This document shows, piece after piece, positions 36,059 through 45,197 of a DNA stretch of 64,000 nt. The stretch lies in the NCBI GenBank assembly GCA_025361565.1, contig JANYKN010000089.1:1-64000 (forward strand). Direction: 5' to 3'. The position numbers and the translations under genes were made by a program. Origin of the DNA: Bacteroidota bacterium. GTDB taxonomy: Bacteria > Bacteroidota > Bacteroidia > Bacteroidales > NBLH01. The notes beneath the pieces were generated by a model, which saw nothing but the letters and a program-made list of their open reading frames with translations, made no database searches and was not told the DNA's origin. The stretch's first letter is position 1. The number at the start of each line of letters is the position of its first letter.

Positions 36059-38011
36059 TTATTCTCCGTCCAATGACCATTTTAATGGAACATTAGATCC
36101 AGGAGCTGATACTCTCATATAGCCCTGCATTTCCTGATGAAGCGCAGAACAGAAATCAGTACAATAGAAAGGCCATACTCCAACTTGTTTTGGTTCATAA
36201 ACCAAAGTTTCGGTTTGTCCCGGCATAATCAATAATTCTGAGTTTTGTGCACCAATCATTCCAAATCCATGAGGTACATCGAAATCTTGCTCTAAGTTGG
36301 TAATGTGGAAAAATACTTTGTCACCAACTTTAATTCCTTCAATATTATCAGGTGAAAAGTGGCTTCTGATCATAGTCATGTAAACATGAACGTTATTACC
36401 TTCGCGAACAACTTTTGTATCTGCCTCTGATTTAGTAGCATATGGATGCTTGTTCTCGTCTAGTTTGTAGAATTTTTGAGAATTTGCTTCCAATAATTCA
36501 GCCGGACATCCAGCGGCATAATGAGGTTCGCCAATAGTGGGAAAATCCAATAATAATTCCATTTTATCACCCGAAATATCATACAATTGAGCCGATTGAC
36601 ACATTTCTGGTCCTGTTGGAAGATAACGATCTTTGGTGATTTTATTCATTGCCACAAGGTATTTTCCAAATGGTTTACGTGAATTTCCACCAGGAATCAT
36701 CAAGTGCCCTACAGAGTAAAAACATGGTTTTCTGTCTAATACTTCCCATGTGCCTAACTTCCATTTCACAACTTCCGAAGAGATAAAGAAGGTGGTGTAT
36801 GCATTTCCTTTATCGTCAAATTCGGTATGAAGTGGGCCTAAGCCTGGTTGTTCAACTACACCAGCTACAATATCATCATATTTTAAAATTGGTATACCAT
36901 ATGCATTTCCATCAAACTTTTTATCTTCAATAGCTTTCAGAATTTTAGTAAAGGAATGAACTGTTAATGCTGCAGCTAGTTTACCGCTTCCAACAATATA
37001 TTCACCTGATGGGTCAACATCGCAACCATGTGGCGATTTTGGTGTTGGCAGAAAATAAACTAAACCGGGACATTCAGCAGGATCAAGAACTTTTACTTCT
37101 TTTTCCATTGTTGAGGTGGCCGAATGATTAGTTTCCGAGTAAACATTATGAGCAAAATTGGCAGGCATTGTTTTAAATTTGCCAGCTTTAATATATTCTT
37201 CGGCTTTTTTCCAGTTTACAGCTGCAATATAATCTTTATCATTTTGCGATGCATTTACTTCAAGTAGTGAATTCGCCTCTTCTGTGTTATAGGTAGTAAA
37301 GAAGAACCAACCATGTGACTTGTTTCTTCCGGGATGTGATAAATCGTAATTAAAACCGGGCATCAAAATCTGAAATGCAATACTCATGTTTCCATCCTTT
37401 GGATCAACACTAATAAATGATAAAGCACCTTTGAAATTGCCTTTGTAGTCTTTTATTGGCATATCCCTTTGTGGAATTGGAACACTAAATCTGGTTCCTG
37501 CAACAACATATTCGGTATTTTCAGTAACAAAACATGAGCTATGGTTTCCGGCGCTGTTTGGAATTTCAAGGATTTCTGCAGTTTCAAAAGTTTTTAGACT
37601 TATTCGTGCAATCCTTGGTGTATTATTACCATTGATGAAAATCCATCTTCCATCCAGTTCCCCATTAGTTTGTGAAATATCAGGGTGGTGAGCATCATCC
37701 CAAGGGATAAAACCATGGGAAGTATTCAGCAAAGGTTTGGTTTCTTCATTAAAACCGTACGCTTTTTCTGCATCTACCGAAAATACAGGTATAACTTTAA
37801 AAAGTCGTCCTGAAGGAAGTCCATAAACAGCTAATTGCCCGCTAAAACCACCGGAAATAAAAGCATAGAACTTGTCATGTTCACCAGGTGCAACATAAAC
37901 TTTTTCAGCTACGCCTGATTTTAATGCACCTGACTTGCTGCCCTTATTACAGCCTGTCATCGCAATCACTAAAAATGATAATGCAAGTAAAAATGTGAAA
38001 TTCTTTTTCAT
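36059..38011 (-). CDS. Nitrous-oxide reductase NosZ (clade II, lipoprotein signal)
   Basis: The 650-residue enzyme is the terminal oxidoreductase that reduces N2O to N2. The first ~430 residues form a seven-bladed propeller with the His-rich CuZ ligands (DDAHHP, NHSSCF, PHGCDV, PLHTEF, VGHLMI, GEPHYA). The cupredoxin end carries the CuA ligands Cys617-x3-Cys621-x3-His625 and Met628. The N-terminus is a Sec-type lipoprotein signal (MTGCNKG), not the twin-arginine signal of clade I; this is the clade II type. Lipidation would tie the enzyme to a membrane. It follows a cytochrome c gene by 49 bases. Confidence 0.95.
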   Translation of the reverse strand: MKKNFTFLLALSFLVIAMTGCNKGSKSGALKSGVAEKVYVAPGEHDKFYAFISGGFSGQLAVYGLPSGRLFKVIPVFSVDAEKAYGFNEETKPLLNTSHGFIPWDDAHHPDISQTNGELDGRWIFINGNNTPRIARISLKTFETAEILEIPNSAGNHSSCFVTENTEYVVAGTRFSVPIPQRDMPIKDYKGNFKGALSFISVDPKDGNMSIAFQILMPGFNYDLSHPGRNKSHGWFFFTTYNTEEANSLLEVNASQNDKDYIAAVNWKKAEEYIKAGKFKTMPANFAHNVYSETNHSATSTMEKEVKVLDPAECPGLVYFLPTPKSPHGCDVDPSGEYIVGSGKLAAALTVHSFTKILKAIEDKKFDGNAYGIPILKYDDIVAGVVEQPGLGPLHTEFDDKGNAYTTFFISSEVVKWKLGTWEVLDRKPCFYSVGHLMIPGGNSRKPFGKYLVAMNKITKDRYLPTGPEMCQSAQLYDISGDKMELLLDFPTIGEPHYAAGCPAELLEANSQKFYKLDENKHPYATKSEADTKVVREGNNVHVYMTMIRSHFSPDNIEGIKVGDKVFFHITNLEQDFDVPHGFGMIGAQNSELLIMPGQTETLVYEPKQVGVWPFYCTDFCSALHQEMQGYMRVSAPGSNVPLKWSLDGE

Positions 38012-38060
38012 AACATTTTATTAAAAGTTTGGTGTTATTTAATAAATTAATACAGAGATA

Positions 38061-38513
38061 TTATAGCGTTCTGTAGTATTCCAGAACAGATCTTGCCTCT
38101 TTTTCAGTCAGATTTTGATTTGCCATTGGTGCAATATATTCCATAAGCAACTTTTTGGCAATTTCATTTTCTTTTACCATTTTGTCGGGGTTTAGAATCA
38201 TATTCATTACCCATTCAGGAGATCTTCTATCAAGTACGCCTTTGGGTGCCGGACCAATAAATCTTTTGTCAGGCTTATGGCAGGCAGTGCACTTTGATAC
38301 AAATATTTTTTCACCTTCGGCAGCCATTGCTTTATCAACTTCGGCGCCAATTGTAACACTGGTAATAGGTCCAATTCCTTTATCTTTCATTGGATCTGAA
38401 ACATCGTTTTTTACTGCATTTTCATTTTGATCGTTTGCTTTTTTATCATCAGAACTTCCACAACTAAAAAGCAATAAAGTTGAAAAGCAGACCATTAGAA
38501 TTGTAACTTTCAT
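38061..38513 (-). CDS. Lipoprotein monoheme cytochrome c
   Basis: This 150-residue cytochrome has a lipobox near residue 18 (LLFSCGSS) and one heme-binding motif, Cys75-x2-Cys78-His79 (CTACHK), followed by FIGPAPKGVL and a C-terminal MANQNLT region that can give the axial Met. It is the nearest gene upstream of nosZ and is probably a direct or near-direct electron donor to it; this is inferred from position. The acidic spacer after the lipobox (KKANDQNENAVKNDV) looks like a flexible tether. Confidence 0.9.
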   Translation of the reverse strand: MKVTILMVCFSTLLLFSCGSSDDKKANDQNENAVKNDVSDPMKDKGIGPITSVTIGAEVDKAMAAEGEKIFVSKCTACHKPDKRFIGPAPKGVLDRRSPEWVMNMILNPDKMVKENEIAKKLLMEYIAPMANQNLTEKEARSVLEYYRTL

Positions 38514-38531
38514 ATCTATATTAATTAAAAT

Positions 38532-39089
38532 TTATTTATCGGCTGGAACAAGCACTTTATCAATTACTTGAATAACTCCATTTGAGGCTTCAATCGTTCC
38601 AATAATTTTGGCATCTCCAATATAAACATCTTTACCATCAACTCTTATTTCGATGTAATTGCCAGATGCCATATATATTTTTCTTCCGTTTTTAAGTAAT
38701 TTTCCTTTATAAGTTCCTGGTGCTGCGTGGTTCTTTAAAATATTAGCTAATTTGGCTTTATTCTCTGGTTTAAGGAGAGTTTCGACAGTTCCTTTAGGCA
38801 ATGCTTCAAAAGCGGCATTGTTAGGCGCAAATATGGTAATTGGGCCATTGTTGGATAGAACGTCTTCAATTCCTGCTGCATGCACCGCTGCAACTAATGT
38901 AGTATGATCTTTTGAACCACCGGCAATTTGCAAAATATTTTTCTGCGATACATCATCTACTACAGAAGCTTGCCCCTGTTGGGCCTTGTCTGAAATTATT
39001 TCTGAAGATTGACTTTCACTTTGTGAATCCCCTCCACATGCACTAAAAATTAAGATTAGTAGAAGAAATAAGCAACTGATTTTTTTCAT
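38532..39089 (-). CDS. Fasciclin (FAS1) domain lipoprotein
   Basis: The 185-residue lipoprotein has a lipobox near residue 18 (LIFSACGGD), a Ser/Gln-rich linker and a single FAS1 domain (~residues 50-182) with TLVAAVHAAGIEDVLSNNGP, ITIFAPNNAAFEALP and a VIQVIDKVLVP end. FAS1 domains mediate adhesion or binding. It is the first gene of the nosZ transcript, 18 bases before the cytochrome, which is unusual for a nos cluster. Its role in N2O reduction is unknown; a docking function for the enzyme is a guess. Confidence 0.88.
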   Translation of the reverse strand: MKKISCLFLLLILIFSACGGDSQSESQSSEIISDKAQQGQASVVDDVSQKNILQIAGGSKDHTTLVAAVHAAGIEDVLSNNGPITIFAPNNAAFEALPKGTVETLLKPENKAKLANILKNHAAPGTYKGKLLKNGRKIYMASGNYIEIRVDGKDVYIGDAKIIGTIEASNGVIQVIDKVLVPADK

Positions 39090-39231
39090 AATTTTCTTAT
39101 TAAATGGTTAAAATTAGGTAGATAAAAATTTTTCAGTTTGTTTTTCATGTATTGATCGATTTTGTTTAGTCATTTAAATTTAATCATCTTAAATAATTAT
39201 TAAATTGTAGCATTAAAATCGATAAAAGAAA

Positions 39232-39387
39232 TTAAGCACTTGATTACTTGAATATGGTCATTATAATAAATTTAGATTATTATAAATAGAAATTGTTTGA
39301 ACATTTCAAGTTTATTTTTCCTTTTGTTATATTATTTTGTAAATCTATAATTATAAAAAGAATTTAAGCACCTGATTACTTGAATAT
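39232..39387. repeat. 24-bp direct repeats upstream of the nos operon
   Basis: Copies at 39232-39255 and 39364-39387 match at 23 of 24 positions (core TTAAGCAC-Y-TGATTACTTG). They are 132 bases apart. Direct repeats of this length in a regulatory gap suggest binding sites for one protein, or RNA elements in the leader. Confidence 0.6.
39261..39285. other. 9-bp palindrome (TTATAATAA-N7-TTATTATAA)
   Basis: The two halves at 39261-39269 and 39277-39285 are exact inverted repeats. It lies just after the first 24-bp direct repeat. It is AT-only, so chance is a real possibility, but it is a plausible operator or weak RNA stem. Confidence 0.45.
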
Positions 39388-39434
39388 ATATTAAATAACT
39401 GGTTAATAAGTGTTTGTAAATTCATCTCTCTTTT

Positions 39435-39465
39435 CAAAATTAATAATAACTCTGATAATTACAAA
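39435..39465 (-). promoter_or_regulatory. Consensus promoter driving the fasciclin-cytochrome-nosZ transcript
   Basis: On the minus strand TTTG (plus 39462-39465), a 19-base spacer and TAATTTTG (plus 39435-39442) match the Bacteroidota promoter consensus exactly. Transcription would start near 39428. Confidence 0.55.
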
Positions 39466-39544
39466 AAATAGATCAATCTTTATGTGAAAAAATATTTAAA
39501 AAGTTATGTGTTTTTTTAAAGAAATGGAATCATTCATTATAGAA

Positions 39545-42043
39545 CTATATCATTGATAAGGTTGATTTTGACTTTTTAGTTTTTAAGTCCAGTGGTATGT
39601 AAAAAATAAAATTTGAGCCTTTACCTTCTTCGCTTTCTACCCATATCCGACCTCCCTGTTGCTCTACAAATTCACGGCATAAAACCAATCCGAGGCCTGT
39701 TCCTCTCTCATTTTCAGTTCCTGGAGTTGATTTATTTGTATCAATATTGAAAATACTTTCTTGATCGTTCTCCGGAATACCAACTCCATTGTCTTTTACT
39801 TCAAATTGTACAATATTTTCATTTTTCCAATAAGAGATATTTATTGAACCATCTTTTTTTGTGAATTTTAGTGCATTAGAGATTAGATTTCTGAAAATGG
39901 TGTTCATCATATCAATATCAGCAAAAAAATCGAATTTATCTTCTGTAATAAGCTTTACTGAAATGCCTTTTTTAATTGCATCGCTTGAGAACAAGTTGAT
40001 ATTTGAATTAATTAATTTATTTATATCAACAGGAACAGGCTTAACTTCAATTCCTGCTTTTTGCGAAACTACCCAATTAAAGAGGTTTTGCATCATTTCA
40101 TAACTTTGAAGAGCTGATTCGTTAATGAGCTTTGAAAACTCCAGAACTTTTTCTTTTGAAATTTTTTCTATGTTTTGAACTATTAATCCCGAAAATCCTA
40201 TAAAAGTATTGAATGGGTTTTTTAAATCGTGCGAAATAATGGAGAAAAATTTATCTTTAGTGGCATTTAGCTTTTTTAATTGAATTTCAGTTTTCTTTTT
40301 GTTGATTATAATCGAACTAAGTGATATAAAAGCTTCTATGAACTCTTTATTTTGAAGTTCTCCATCTTCTCTGAAAATAATGTGGGTACTATTGTTAAGT
40401 TGACCATCTGATAAAGATCCAATCATGAATAAATTGGCAAAATCGAAGGTGTTTTTTATCTGAGCGCTATAGTCCGCCGGATAAATACACTCTATAAAAT
40501 CGGCAAAACCGCCATTATGTTCAATCAGAACTTCCTTTTCGAGTAGATTAAATATTTGCTGGTTCAGTTGTACAATGGTATCATATGGTTTATATTTTAA
40601 TTTTTCGGATTGTTTCACAAACCTGGGTTCATTAATCCCGTAAAATTTAAATGGTTTGGCTTCAAGAGTAACCGGATTGATTTTGCTGAAGACAATGATG
40701 CTATTTGGAATGTTTTGTAATAGAACATGTCCAGTATAATCGTAGATTTGTTCTAAATCAGATAGTTTTAAAAAATGAAATGTACTATTAATCAGCATCT
40801 GAAGACTGGCGAAATACTTATATTTTTTTTCCTCAGTGGTTTTTTCATTGGTAATATTTTTAGAAGTTCCTATTAGTTCTAATGTTTTTCCATCTGAATC
40901 TGTTACTGCCTGCACATAATCTTTAAACCACAATACTTTGCCACTTTTATGAATACGCCTGCATTCATATGCCATGGTCGTTTTTTTTCCATCCAATAGA
41001 TCTTGTAAATAGTCTATTAAAGTTAATCGATCATCCTTGTATGTTATGCTAATCCAGTCGTTTAAAAAAGGCTTGATTTCTTTATTGTTATATCCTAGTA
41101 AAGCGATAAGGTTATCGTCAATAGTGATTTTGGTTAAATCAGCATTCAGCTCCCAAACTCCTGAATCTGTTGATTTTAAAGCAAAATTGTATTTTAGTTT
41201 ATTTTTATCAAGTATTTCAAGGATCTTTTTATGGCTGTCAATATTTCTAATAACGCCTTGAAATCCTATTATTTCATTAAATTGATTTTGAATAACAGTG
41301 CTTGTCAATTCTACCCAAATACTTGAAAATTGCTTGTGTAAAAGCTTTATTTCAATGGTTTTGGAATATTTGTTTAGAGAATAAGTTCCTGTTTTTAATT
41401 TTTCTCTTTCTTTTCTAATTGTATCTTTTATTAGCTGAAGCGAAATTGGTGTAATTAATTCACTTAATGGTTTTGCATAGTATACTTCAGGTGTAAAACC
41501 TGTAATTTTAACAATAGAGGCACTGATAAATACAGTTTTGAGCCTAACTGAGCATGTCCAAACAACATCATGGATATTTTCTGCAAGCAGACGATATCGT
41601 TTTTCACTGTCAATAAGTGCAAGTTCTGCTTTTTTTCTTTTATTAATATTATTGATTATGATTTGATAGTTTTTGTCCGATAACAGCTTGGTCCGTGTCG
41701 AAACAAATAGTTTTTTGCCATCTTTCCGCTTAAGAATGTGTTCACTTGAAAATTCGGTGGAAGGTTCTTTGAAGTCTTTGCGTGAAAAGCTTTCTGGTAT
41801 TGATTCACTGATTAAAAGCTCGTTTACTTTCTTATTGCTTATTTCTTCAAAAGTGAATTGTGAAATTTCAAGCGCTTTTTTATTTGCTTTGATAATTTGT
41901 CCTTTATTATTACCAACGATTGTTGCAGAAGCAGAATCATCAATTAGCGTTTCAAGAGATTTTTGATTTTCTTTTAAAAGTTCAATTTCTTTTTTATATT
42001 TTGCAATTTCATTCAATAATTCCTGCTGGTTCTTGCTATTCAT
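39545..42043 (-). CDS. Multi-PAS sensor histidine kinase
   Basis: The 832-residue protein has no membrane segment and is therefore cytoplasmic. A short coiled coil (1-25) is followed by PAS domains at ~25-140, ~150-275 and ~285-400. A GAF-like region comes next (~410-590), then HisKA with His605 (ISHDLKNPF) and an ATPase with the DNGVGIP and GTGLGLVLC boxes. It is an orphan kinase with no receiver domain. It sits directly upstream of the nos transcript, so a role in sensing nitrogen oxides or oxygen is tempting but unproven. No haem-binding or Fe-S motif is evident in the PAS domains. Confidence 0.88.
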   Translation of the reverse strand: MNSKNQQELLNEIAKYKKEIELLKENQKSLETLIDDSASATIVGNNKGQIIKANKKALEISQFTFEEISNKKVNELLISESIPESFSRKDFKEPSTEFSSEHILKRKDGKKLFVSTRTKLLSDKNYQIIINNINKRKKAELALIDSEKRYRLLAENIHDVVWTCSVRLKTVFISASIVKITGFTPEVYYAKPLSELITPISLQLIKDTIRKEREKLKTGTYSLNKYSKTIEIKLLHKQFSSIWVELTSTVIQNQFNEIIGFQGVIRNIDSHKKILEILDKNKLKYNFALKSTDSGVWELNADLTKITIDDNLIALLGYNNKEIKPFLNDWISITYKDDRLTLIDYLQDLLDGKKTTMAYECRRIHKSGKVLWFKDYVQAVTDSDGKTLELIGTSKNITNEKTTEEKKYKYFASLQMLINSTFHFLKLSDLEQIYDYTGHVLLQNIPNSIIVFSKINPVTLEAKPFKFYGINEPRFVKQSEKLKYKPYDTIVQLNQQIFNLLEKEVLIEHNGGFADFIECIYPADYSAQIKNTFDFANLFMIGSLSDGQLNNSTHIIFREDGELQNKEFIEAFISLSSIIINKKKTEIQLKKLNATKDKFFSIISHDLKNPFNTFIGFSGLIVQNIEKISKEKVLEFSKLINESALQSYEMMQNLFNWVVSQKAGIEVKPVPVDINKLINSNINLFSSDAIKKGISVKLITEDKFDFFADIDMMNTIFRNLISNALKFTKKDGSINISYWKNENIVQFEVKDNGVGIPENDQESIFNIDTNKSTPGTENERGTGLGLVLCREFVEQQGGRIWVESEEGKGSNFIFYIPLDLKTKKSKSTLSMI

Positions 42044-42221
42044 AGGTTTAGCTACTTTAATAAAAAAGGGTGATATTATTTATCCCTTGTTTTTTATAGA
42101 ATATCGAAGATACAAAATTTTTAATTGTTATCAACTCTGTTCATTAATTTTTAACAGTATTCTATAAACAAAAGACTGGATCTTTGTTGAATTCATTATA
42201 TTTGCGGGCTAATTATTTTAT

Positions 42222-44351
42222 ATGGAAGAAAAGTATTTTAAAAAGATCTCGCAAGAATTAAAACTTCAAAAAACTCAGGTTGTTAACACCTTAAATTTAC
42301 TCATTGAGGGGGCAAGTATACCTTTTATTAGCCGCTACCGGAAAGAAATGACCGGCCAACTTGATGAAGTGCAGATAACAGACATTAAAAAGTTGTATGA
42401 TAAATTACTTGAGATAGATAATAGGCGCATAAGTATTATAAGTTCTATTGAAAAGGCTGACAAAATGACAGATGAACTGAAAGCTAAACTTTTGGCAGCT
42501 GATAGTCTTTTGGAACTTGAAGATTTGTATCTCCCATATAAACAAAAGAGAAAAACCCGTGCCATGAAAGCCAGAGAGCTTGGTTTGGAGCCTTTGGCCG
42601 AGATCATTTTCAAGCAGGATAATGTAGATATCGATTTAAAAGCAGAAGAATTCCTGACTGATCAGGTTGAAAATATCGAAGATGCCTTGCAAGGTGCCAG
42701 AGATATAATTGCTGAAGTGGTAAATGAAACTCAAAGAGCCAGAGATATAATCCGCAGATTATTTGAAAAAGAATCTGTTATCAAATCTGTAGTTGTCAAG
42801 GGCAAAGAAGAAGAAGGTGAAAAATTTCGTGATTATTTCGAATGGGACGAACCATTTCATAAAAGCCCATCACACAGAGTTTTAGCTATGTTTAGAGGTG
42901 AAAATGAGGGCTTTCTTAAATTAGATGTTTTTCCTGATAAAGAATTAGCTGTTGAAAGGCTGGAAAAGCTTTTTATTAAATCGAAAAATAATTGTTCAAA
43001 ACAATTCGAAATTGCCATAAACGATTCATATTCACGTCTTTTAAAACCTTCGATTGAAACTGAATTTCGAAATATAATCAAGGAAAAAGTAGATAATGAG
43101 GCCATTGAGGTATTTGCCAAAAATTTACGTCAGTTATTGTTAAGCTCTCCTTTGGGACAAAAAAGAGTATTGGCGCTTGATCCAGGCTTTAAATCAGGCT
43201 GTAAGTTGGTTTGTCTTGATGCTCAAGGAAATCTATTATATAACGAAAATATATATCCACATCCTCCGCAGTCTGAAACGATACAGGCGGCTAAAAAGAT
43301 CAAACATCTTGTTGAATCATATCAAATTGACGCTATTGCTATTGGAAATGGAACAGCAGGCAGAGAAACTGAATCATTTATTAAACGCGTAGTTAAATTT
43401 GATAGGGATGTTCAGGTTTTTGTGGTTAATGAGAGTGGAGCTTCAATTTATTCTGCTTCACCAGTTGCGCGAGAAGAATTCCCTGATTTTGATGTTACTG
43501 TTCGTGGTGCAGTTTCCATTGGCCGAAGATTGATGGATCCGCTTGCAGAATTGGTTAAAATTGATGCAAAATCAATTGGGGTTGGCCAATACCAGCATGA
43601 TGTTGATCAAAATAAATTGCAAACCAGCCTGGATACCGTGGTTGAAAGTTGCGTGAACTCAGTTGGTGTAGATTTGAATACTTCGAGTAAACAATTGTTG
43701 ACCTATGTTTCGGGACTTGGACCTCAGTTGGCACAAAATATTGTTGAATATAGGAAAGAAAATGGAGCATTTAAATCGCGGAAAGAATTGATGAAAGTTA
43801 AACGAATGGGAGCAAAGGCATTTGAACAAGCTGCAGGATTTTTGCGAATTTCAGGCGCAACTAATCCTTTGGATAACAGTGCTGTGCATCCAGAATCTTA
43901 TTTTGTGGTTGAAAAAATTGCCAAAAATTTGGGCAAGTCAATCAGCGAATTGATGCAGGAAAAAGATTTAAAGAAGAAAATAACACTTGAAAAATATGTA
44001 GATAATAAAGTTGGGATTCCTACTCTAAAAGATATTGTAGATGAACTTGAAAAACCGGGAAGGGATCCACGTACAAAAATCAAAGTTTTTGAATTTGAGC
44101 AAGGAATACACAGTATTGGAGATGTTAGGGTAGGGATGGAATTGCCAGGAATTGTTACCAATATTACAAATTTTGGTGCCTTTGTCGATATTGGTGTAAA
44201 GCAAGATGGACTTGTACATATTTCTCAATTAAAAAACGAATATGTAAGCAATCCTGCTGATGTTGTTAGCCTGAACCAACATGTAAAAGTTAAAGTAATT
44301 GAAGTAGACGTTTTGCGAAAAAGAATTCAATTGTCCATGAAAGATTTGTAA
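42222..44351 (+). CDS. Tex-family RNA-binding protein
   Basis: The 709-residue protein follows the Tex plan: an N-terminal helical region (SFISRYRKEMTGQLDE; LLELEDLYLPYKQKRKTRA near residue 95), a YqgF-like fold (RVLALDPGFKSGCKL near 315), helix-hairpin-helix motifs (YVSGLGPQLAQNIVEYRKEN) and a C-terminal S1 domain (~630-705, GIVTNITNFGAFVDIGVKQDG). Tex binds RNA and affects transcription and ribosome-linked processes. A -7 element TATATTTG lies at 42197-42204. Confidence 0.93.
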   Translation: MEEKYFKKISQELKLQKTQVVNTLNLLIEGASIPFISRYRKEMTGQLDEVQITDIKKLYDKLLEIDNRRISIISSIEKADKMTDELKAKLLAADSLLELEDLYLPYKQKRKTRAMKARELGLEPLAEIIFKQDNVDIDLKAEEFLTDQVENIEDALQGARDIIAEVVNETQRARDIIRRLFEKESVIKSVVVKGKEEEGEKFRDYFEWDEPFHKSPSHRVLAMFRGENEGFLKLDVFPDKELAVERLEKLFIKSKNNCSKQFEIAINDSYSRLLKPSIETEFRNIIKEKVDNEAIEVFAKNLRQLLLSSPLGQKRVLALDPGFKSGCKLVCLDAQGNLLYNENIYPHPPQSETIQAAKKIKHLVESYQIDAIAIGNGTAGRETESFIKRVVKFDRDVQVFVVNESGASIYSASPVAREEFPDFDVTVRGAVSIGRRLMDPLAELVKIDAKSIGVGQYQHDVDQNKLQTSLDTVVESCVNSVGVDLNTSSKQLLTYVSGLGPQLAQNIVEYRKENGAFKSRKELMKVKRMGAKAFEQAAGFLRISGATNPLDNSAVHPESYFVVEKIAKNLGKSISELMQEKDLKKKITLEKYVDNKVGIPTLKDIVDELEKPGRDPRTKIKVFEFEQGIHSIGDVRVGMELPGIVTNITNFGAFVDIGVKQDGLVHISQLKNEYVSNPADVVSLNQHVKVKVIEVDVLRKRIQLSMKDL

Positions 44352-44352
44352 T

Positions 44353-44420
44353 TTGTTCAGTCAATCAATCATTCATTCAATTGTTCATTTAAACATTTAA
44401 GCATTCACTCACTCATTGCA
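44353..44420 (+). repeat. Tetranucleotide-rich leader repeat with shared 17-base motif
   Basis: A run of CAATCATTCATTCAATTG-like tetranucleotides ends with CATTTAAGCATTCACTC at 44394-44410, followed by ACTCATT. The same 17 bases stand before rarA on its sense strand (29378-29394). Confidence 0.6.
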
Positions 44421-44422
44421 AA

Positions 44423-45103
44423 TTGGAGATAGTTTACGAAGATAATCACTTAATAATCGTCAATAAGGCTTGTTCAGAAATTGTACAGGGCGATAAAACT
44501 GGCGATCCGAGTCTTTTGGATACCCTTAAAGCCTACATAAAAGAAAAATACCATAAACCCGGTGATGTGTTTTTAGGCTGTATTCATCGTTTAGATCGTC
44601 CAACAAGCGGACTTGTTATTTTTGCTCGGACAACAAAGGCTTTATCGCGCATGAACCAAATGTTTAAGGATAAAGAGGTAAAAAAAACTTATTGGGCTGT
44701 CGTTGATAATTATCCTCCTAAGAAAAGTGATACATTAGTTCATTACCTAGTTAAAAATGAGGAACAAAATAAATCATATGCTTCTGACTTGCCAAAACCA
44801 GGTAGCAAGGAAGCTAGTTTGACTTACCATGTTTTAGCGAGTTCTGATAAGTATTATCTACTTGAAATTGAGTTGCATACAGGCCGTCATCATCAGATTA
44901 GGGCACAATTGGCAACAATTGGTTGCAAAATAAAAGGGGACATGAAATACAATTTTCCACGTTCAAATAAAGATGGAGGTATTCACTTGCATGCCAGATA
45001 TATAGAATTCATTCATCCAGTTAAAGGGGAACCTGTCAAACTGACAGCCAAAGTTCCGGATGACAATTTATGGAAAGCTTTTGAATCTATGGTTGGGCAT
45101 TGA
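44423..45103 (+). CDS. RluA-family 23S rRNA/tRNA pseudouridine synthase
   Basis: The 226-residue enzyme has the catalytic Asp58 in HRLDRPTSG and the downstream LEIELHTGRHHQIRAQLATIG. The only reasonable start is TTG at 44423 (then GAG ATA GTT), giving the family's usual MEIVYEDNHLIIVNK start; no in-frame ATG, and no good alternative, lies between the repeat leader and it. Length fits the small RluA/YqcB-type enzymes without an S4 domain. The target uridine is unknown. Confidence 0.88.
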   Translation: MEIVYEDNHLIIVNKACSEIVQGDKTGDPSLLDTLKAYIKEKYHKPGDVFLGCIHRLDRPTSGLVIFARTTKALSRMNQMFKDKEVKKTYWAVVDNYPPKKSDTLVHYLVKNEEQNKSYASDLPKPGSKEASLTYHVLASSDKYYLLEIELHTGRHHQIRAQLATIGCKIKGDMKYNFPRSNKDGGIHLHARYIEFIHPVKGEPVKLTAKVPDDNLWKAFESMVGH

Positions 45104-45197
45104 AATTTTGAAATTGGCAATTAGTCATTAGAAATTAGTCATTTGTTATTTGAATTTTATCTTTAGTTCACTTTTATCTTTTGTATTATTTTATTCA

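Larger units (their letters stand above)
39090..39544. other. Leader and promoter region of the nos transcript
   Basis: This 455-bp region separates the PAS kinase from the fasciclin gene on the same strand. It contains a consensus-quality minus-strand promoter at 39435-39465, two 24-bp direct repeats (39232-39255 and 39364-39387, one difference) and a 9-bp palindrome at 39261-39285. If the promoter is right, the repeats and palindrome lie in a leader of about 340 bases. No FNR-like TTGAT-N4-ATCAA site is seen. Confidence 0.6.

Noticed and set aside
39090-39544. FNR or NnrR box upstream of the nos transcript
   Set aside because: No TTGAT-N4-ATCAA match; ATTGATCGAT near 39150 has the wrong spacing.
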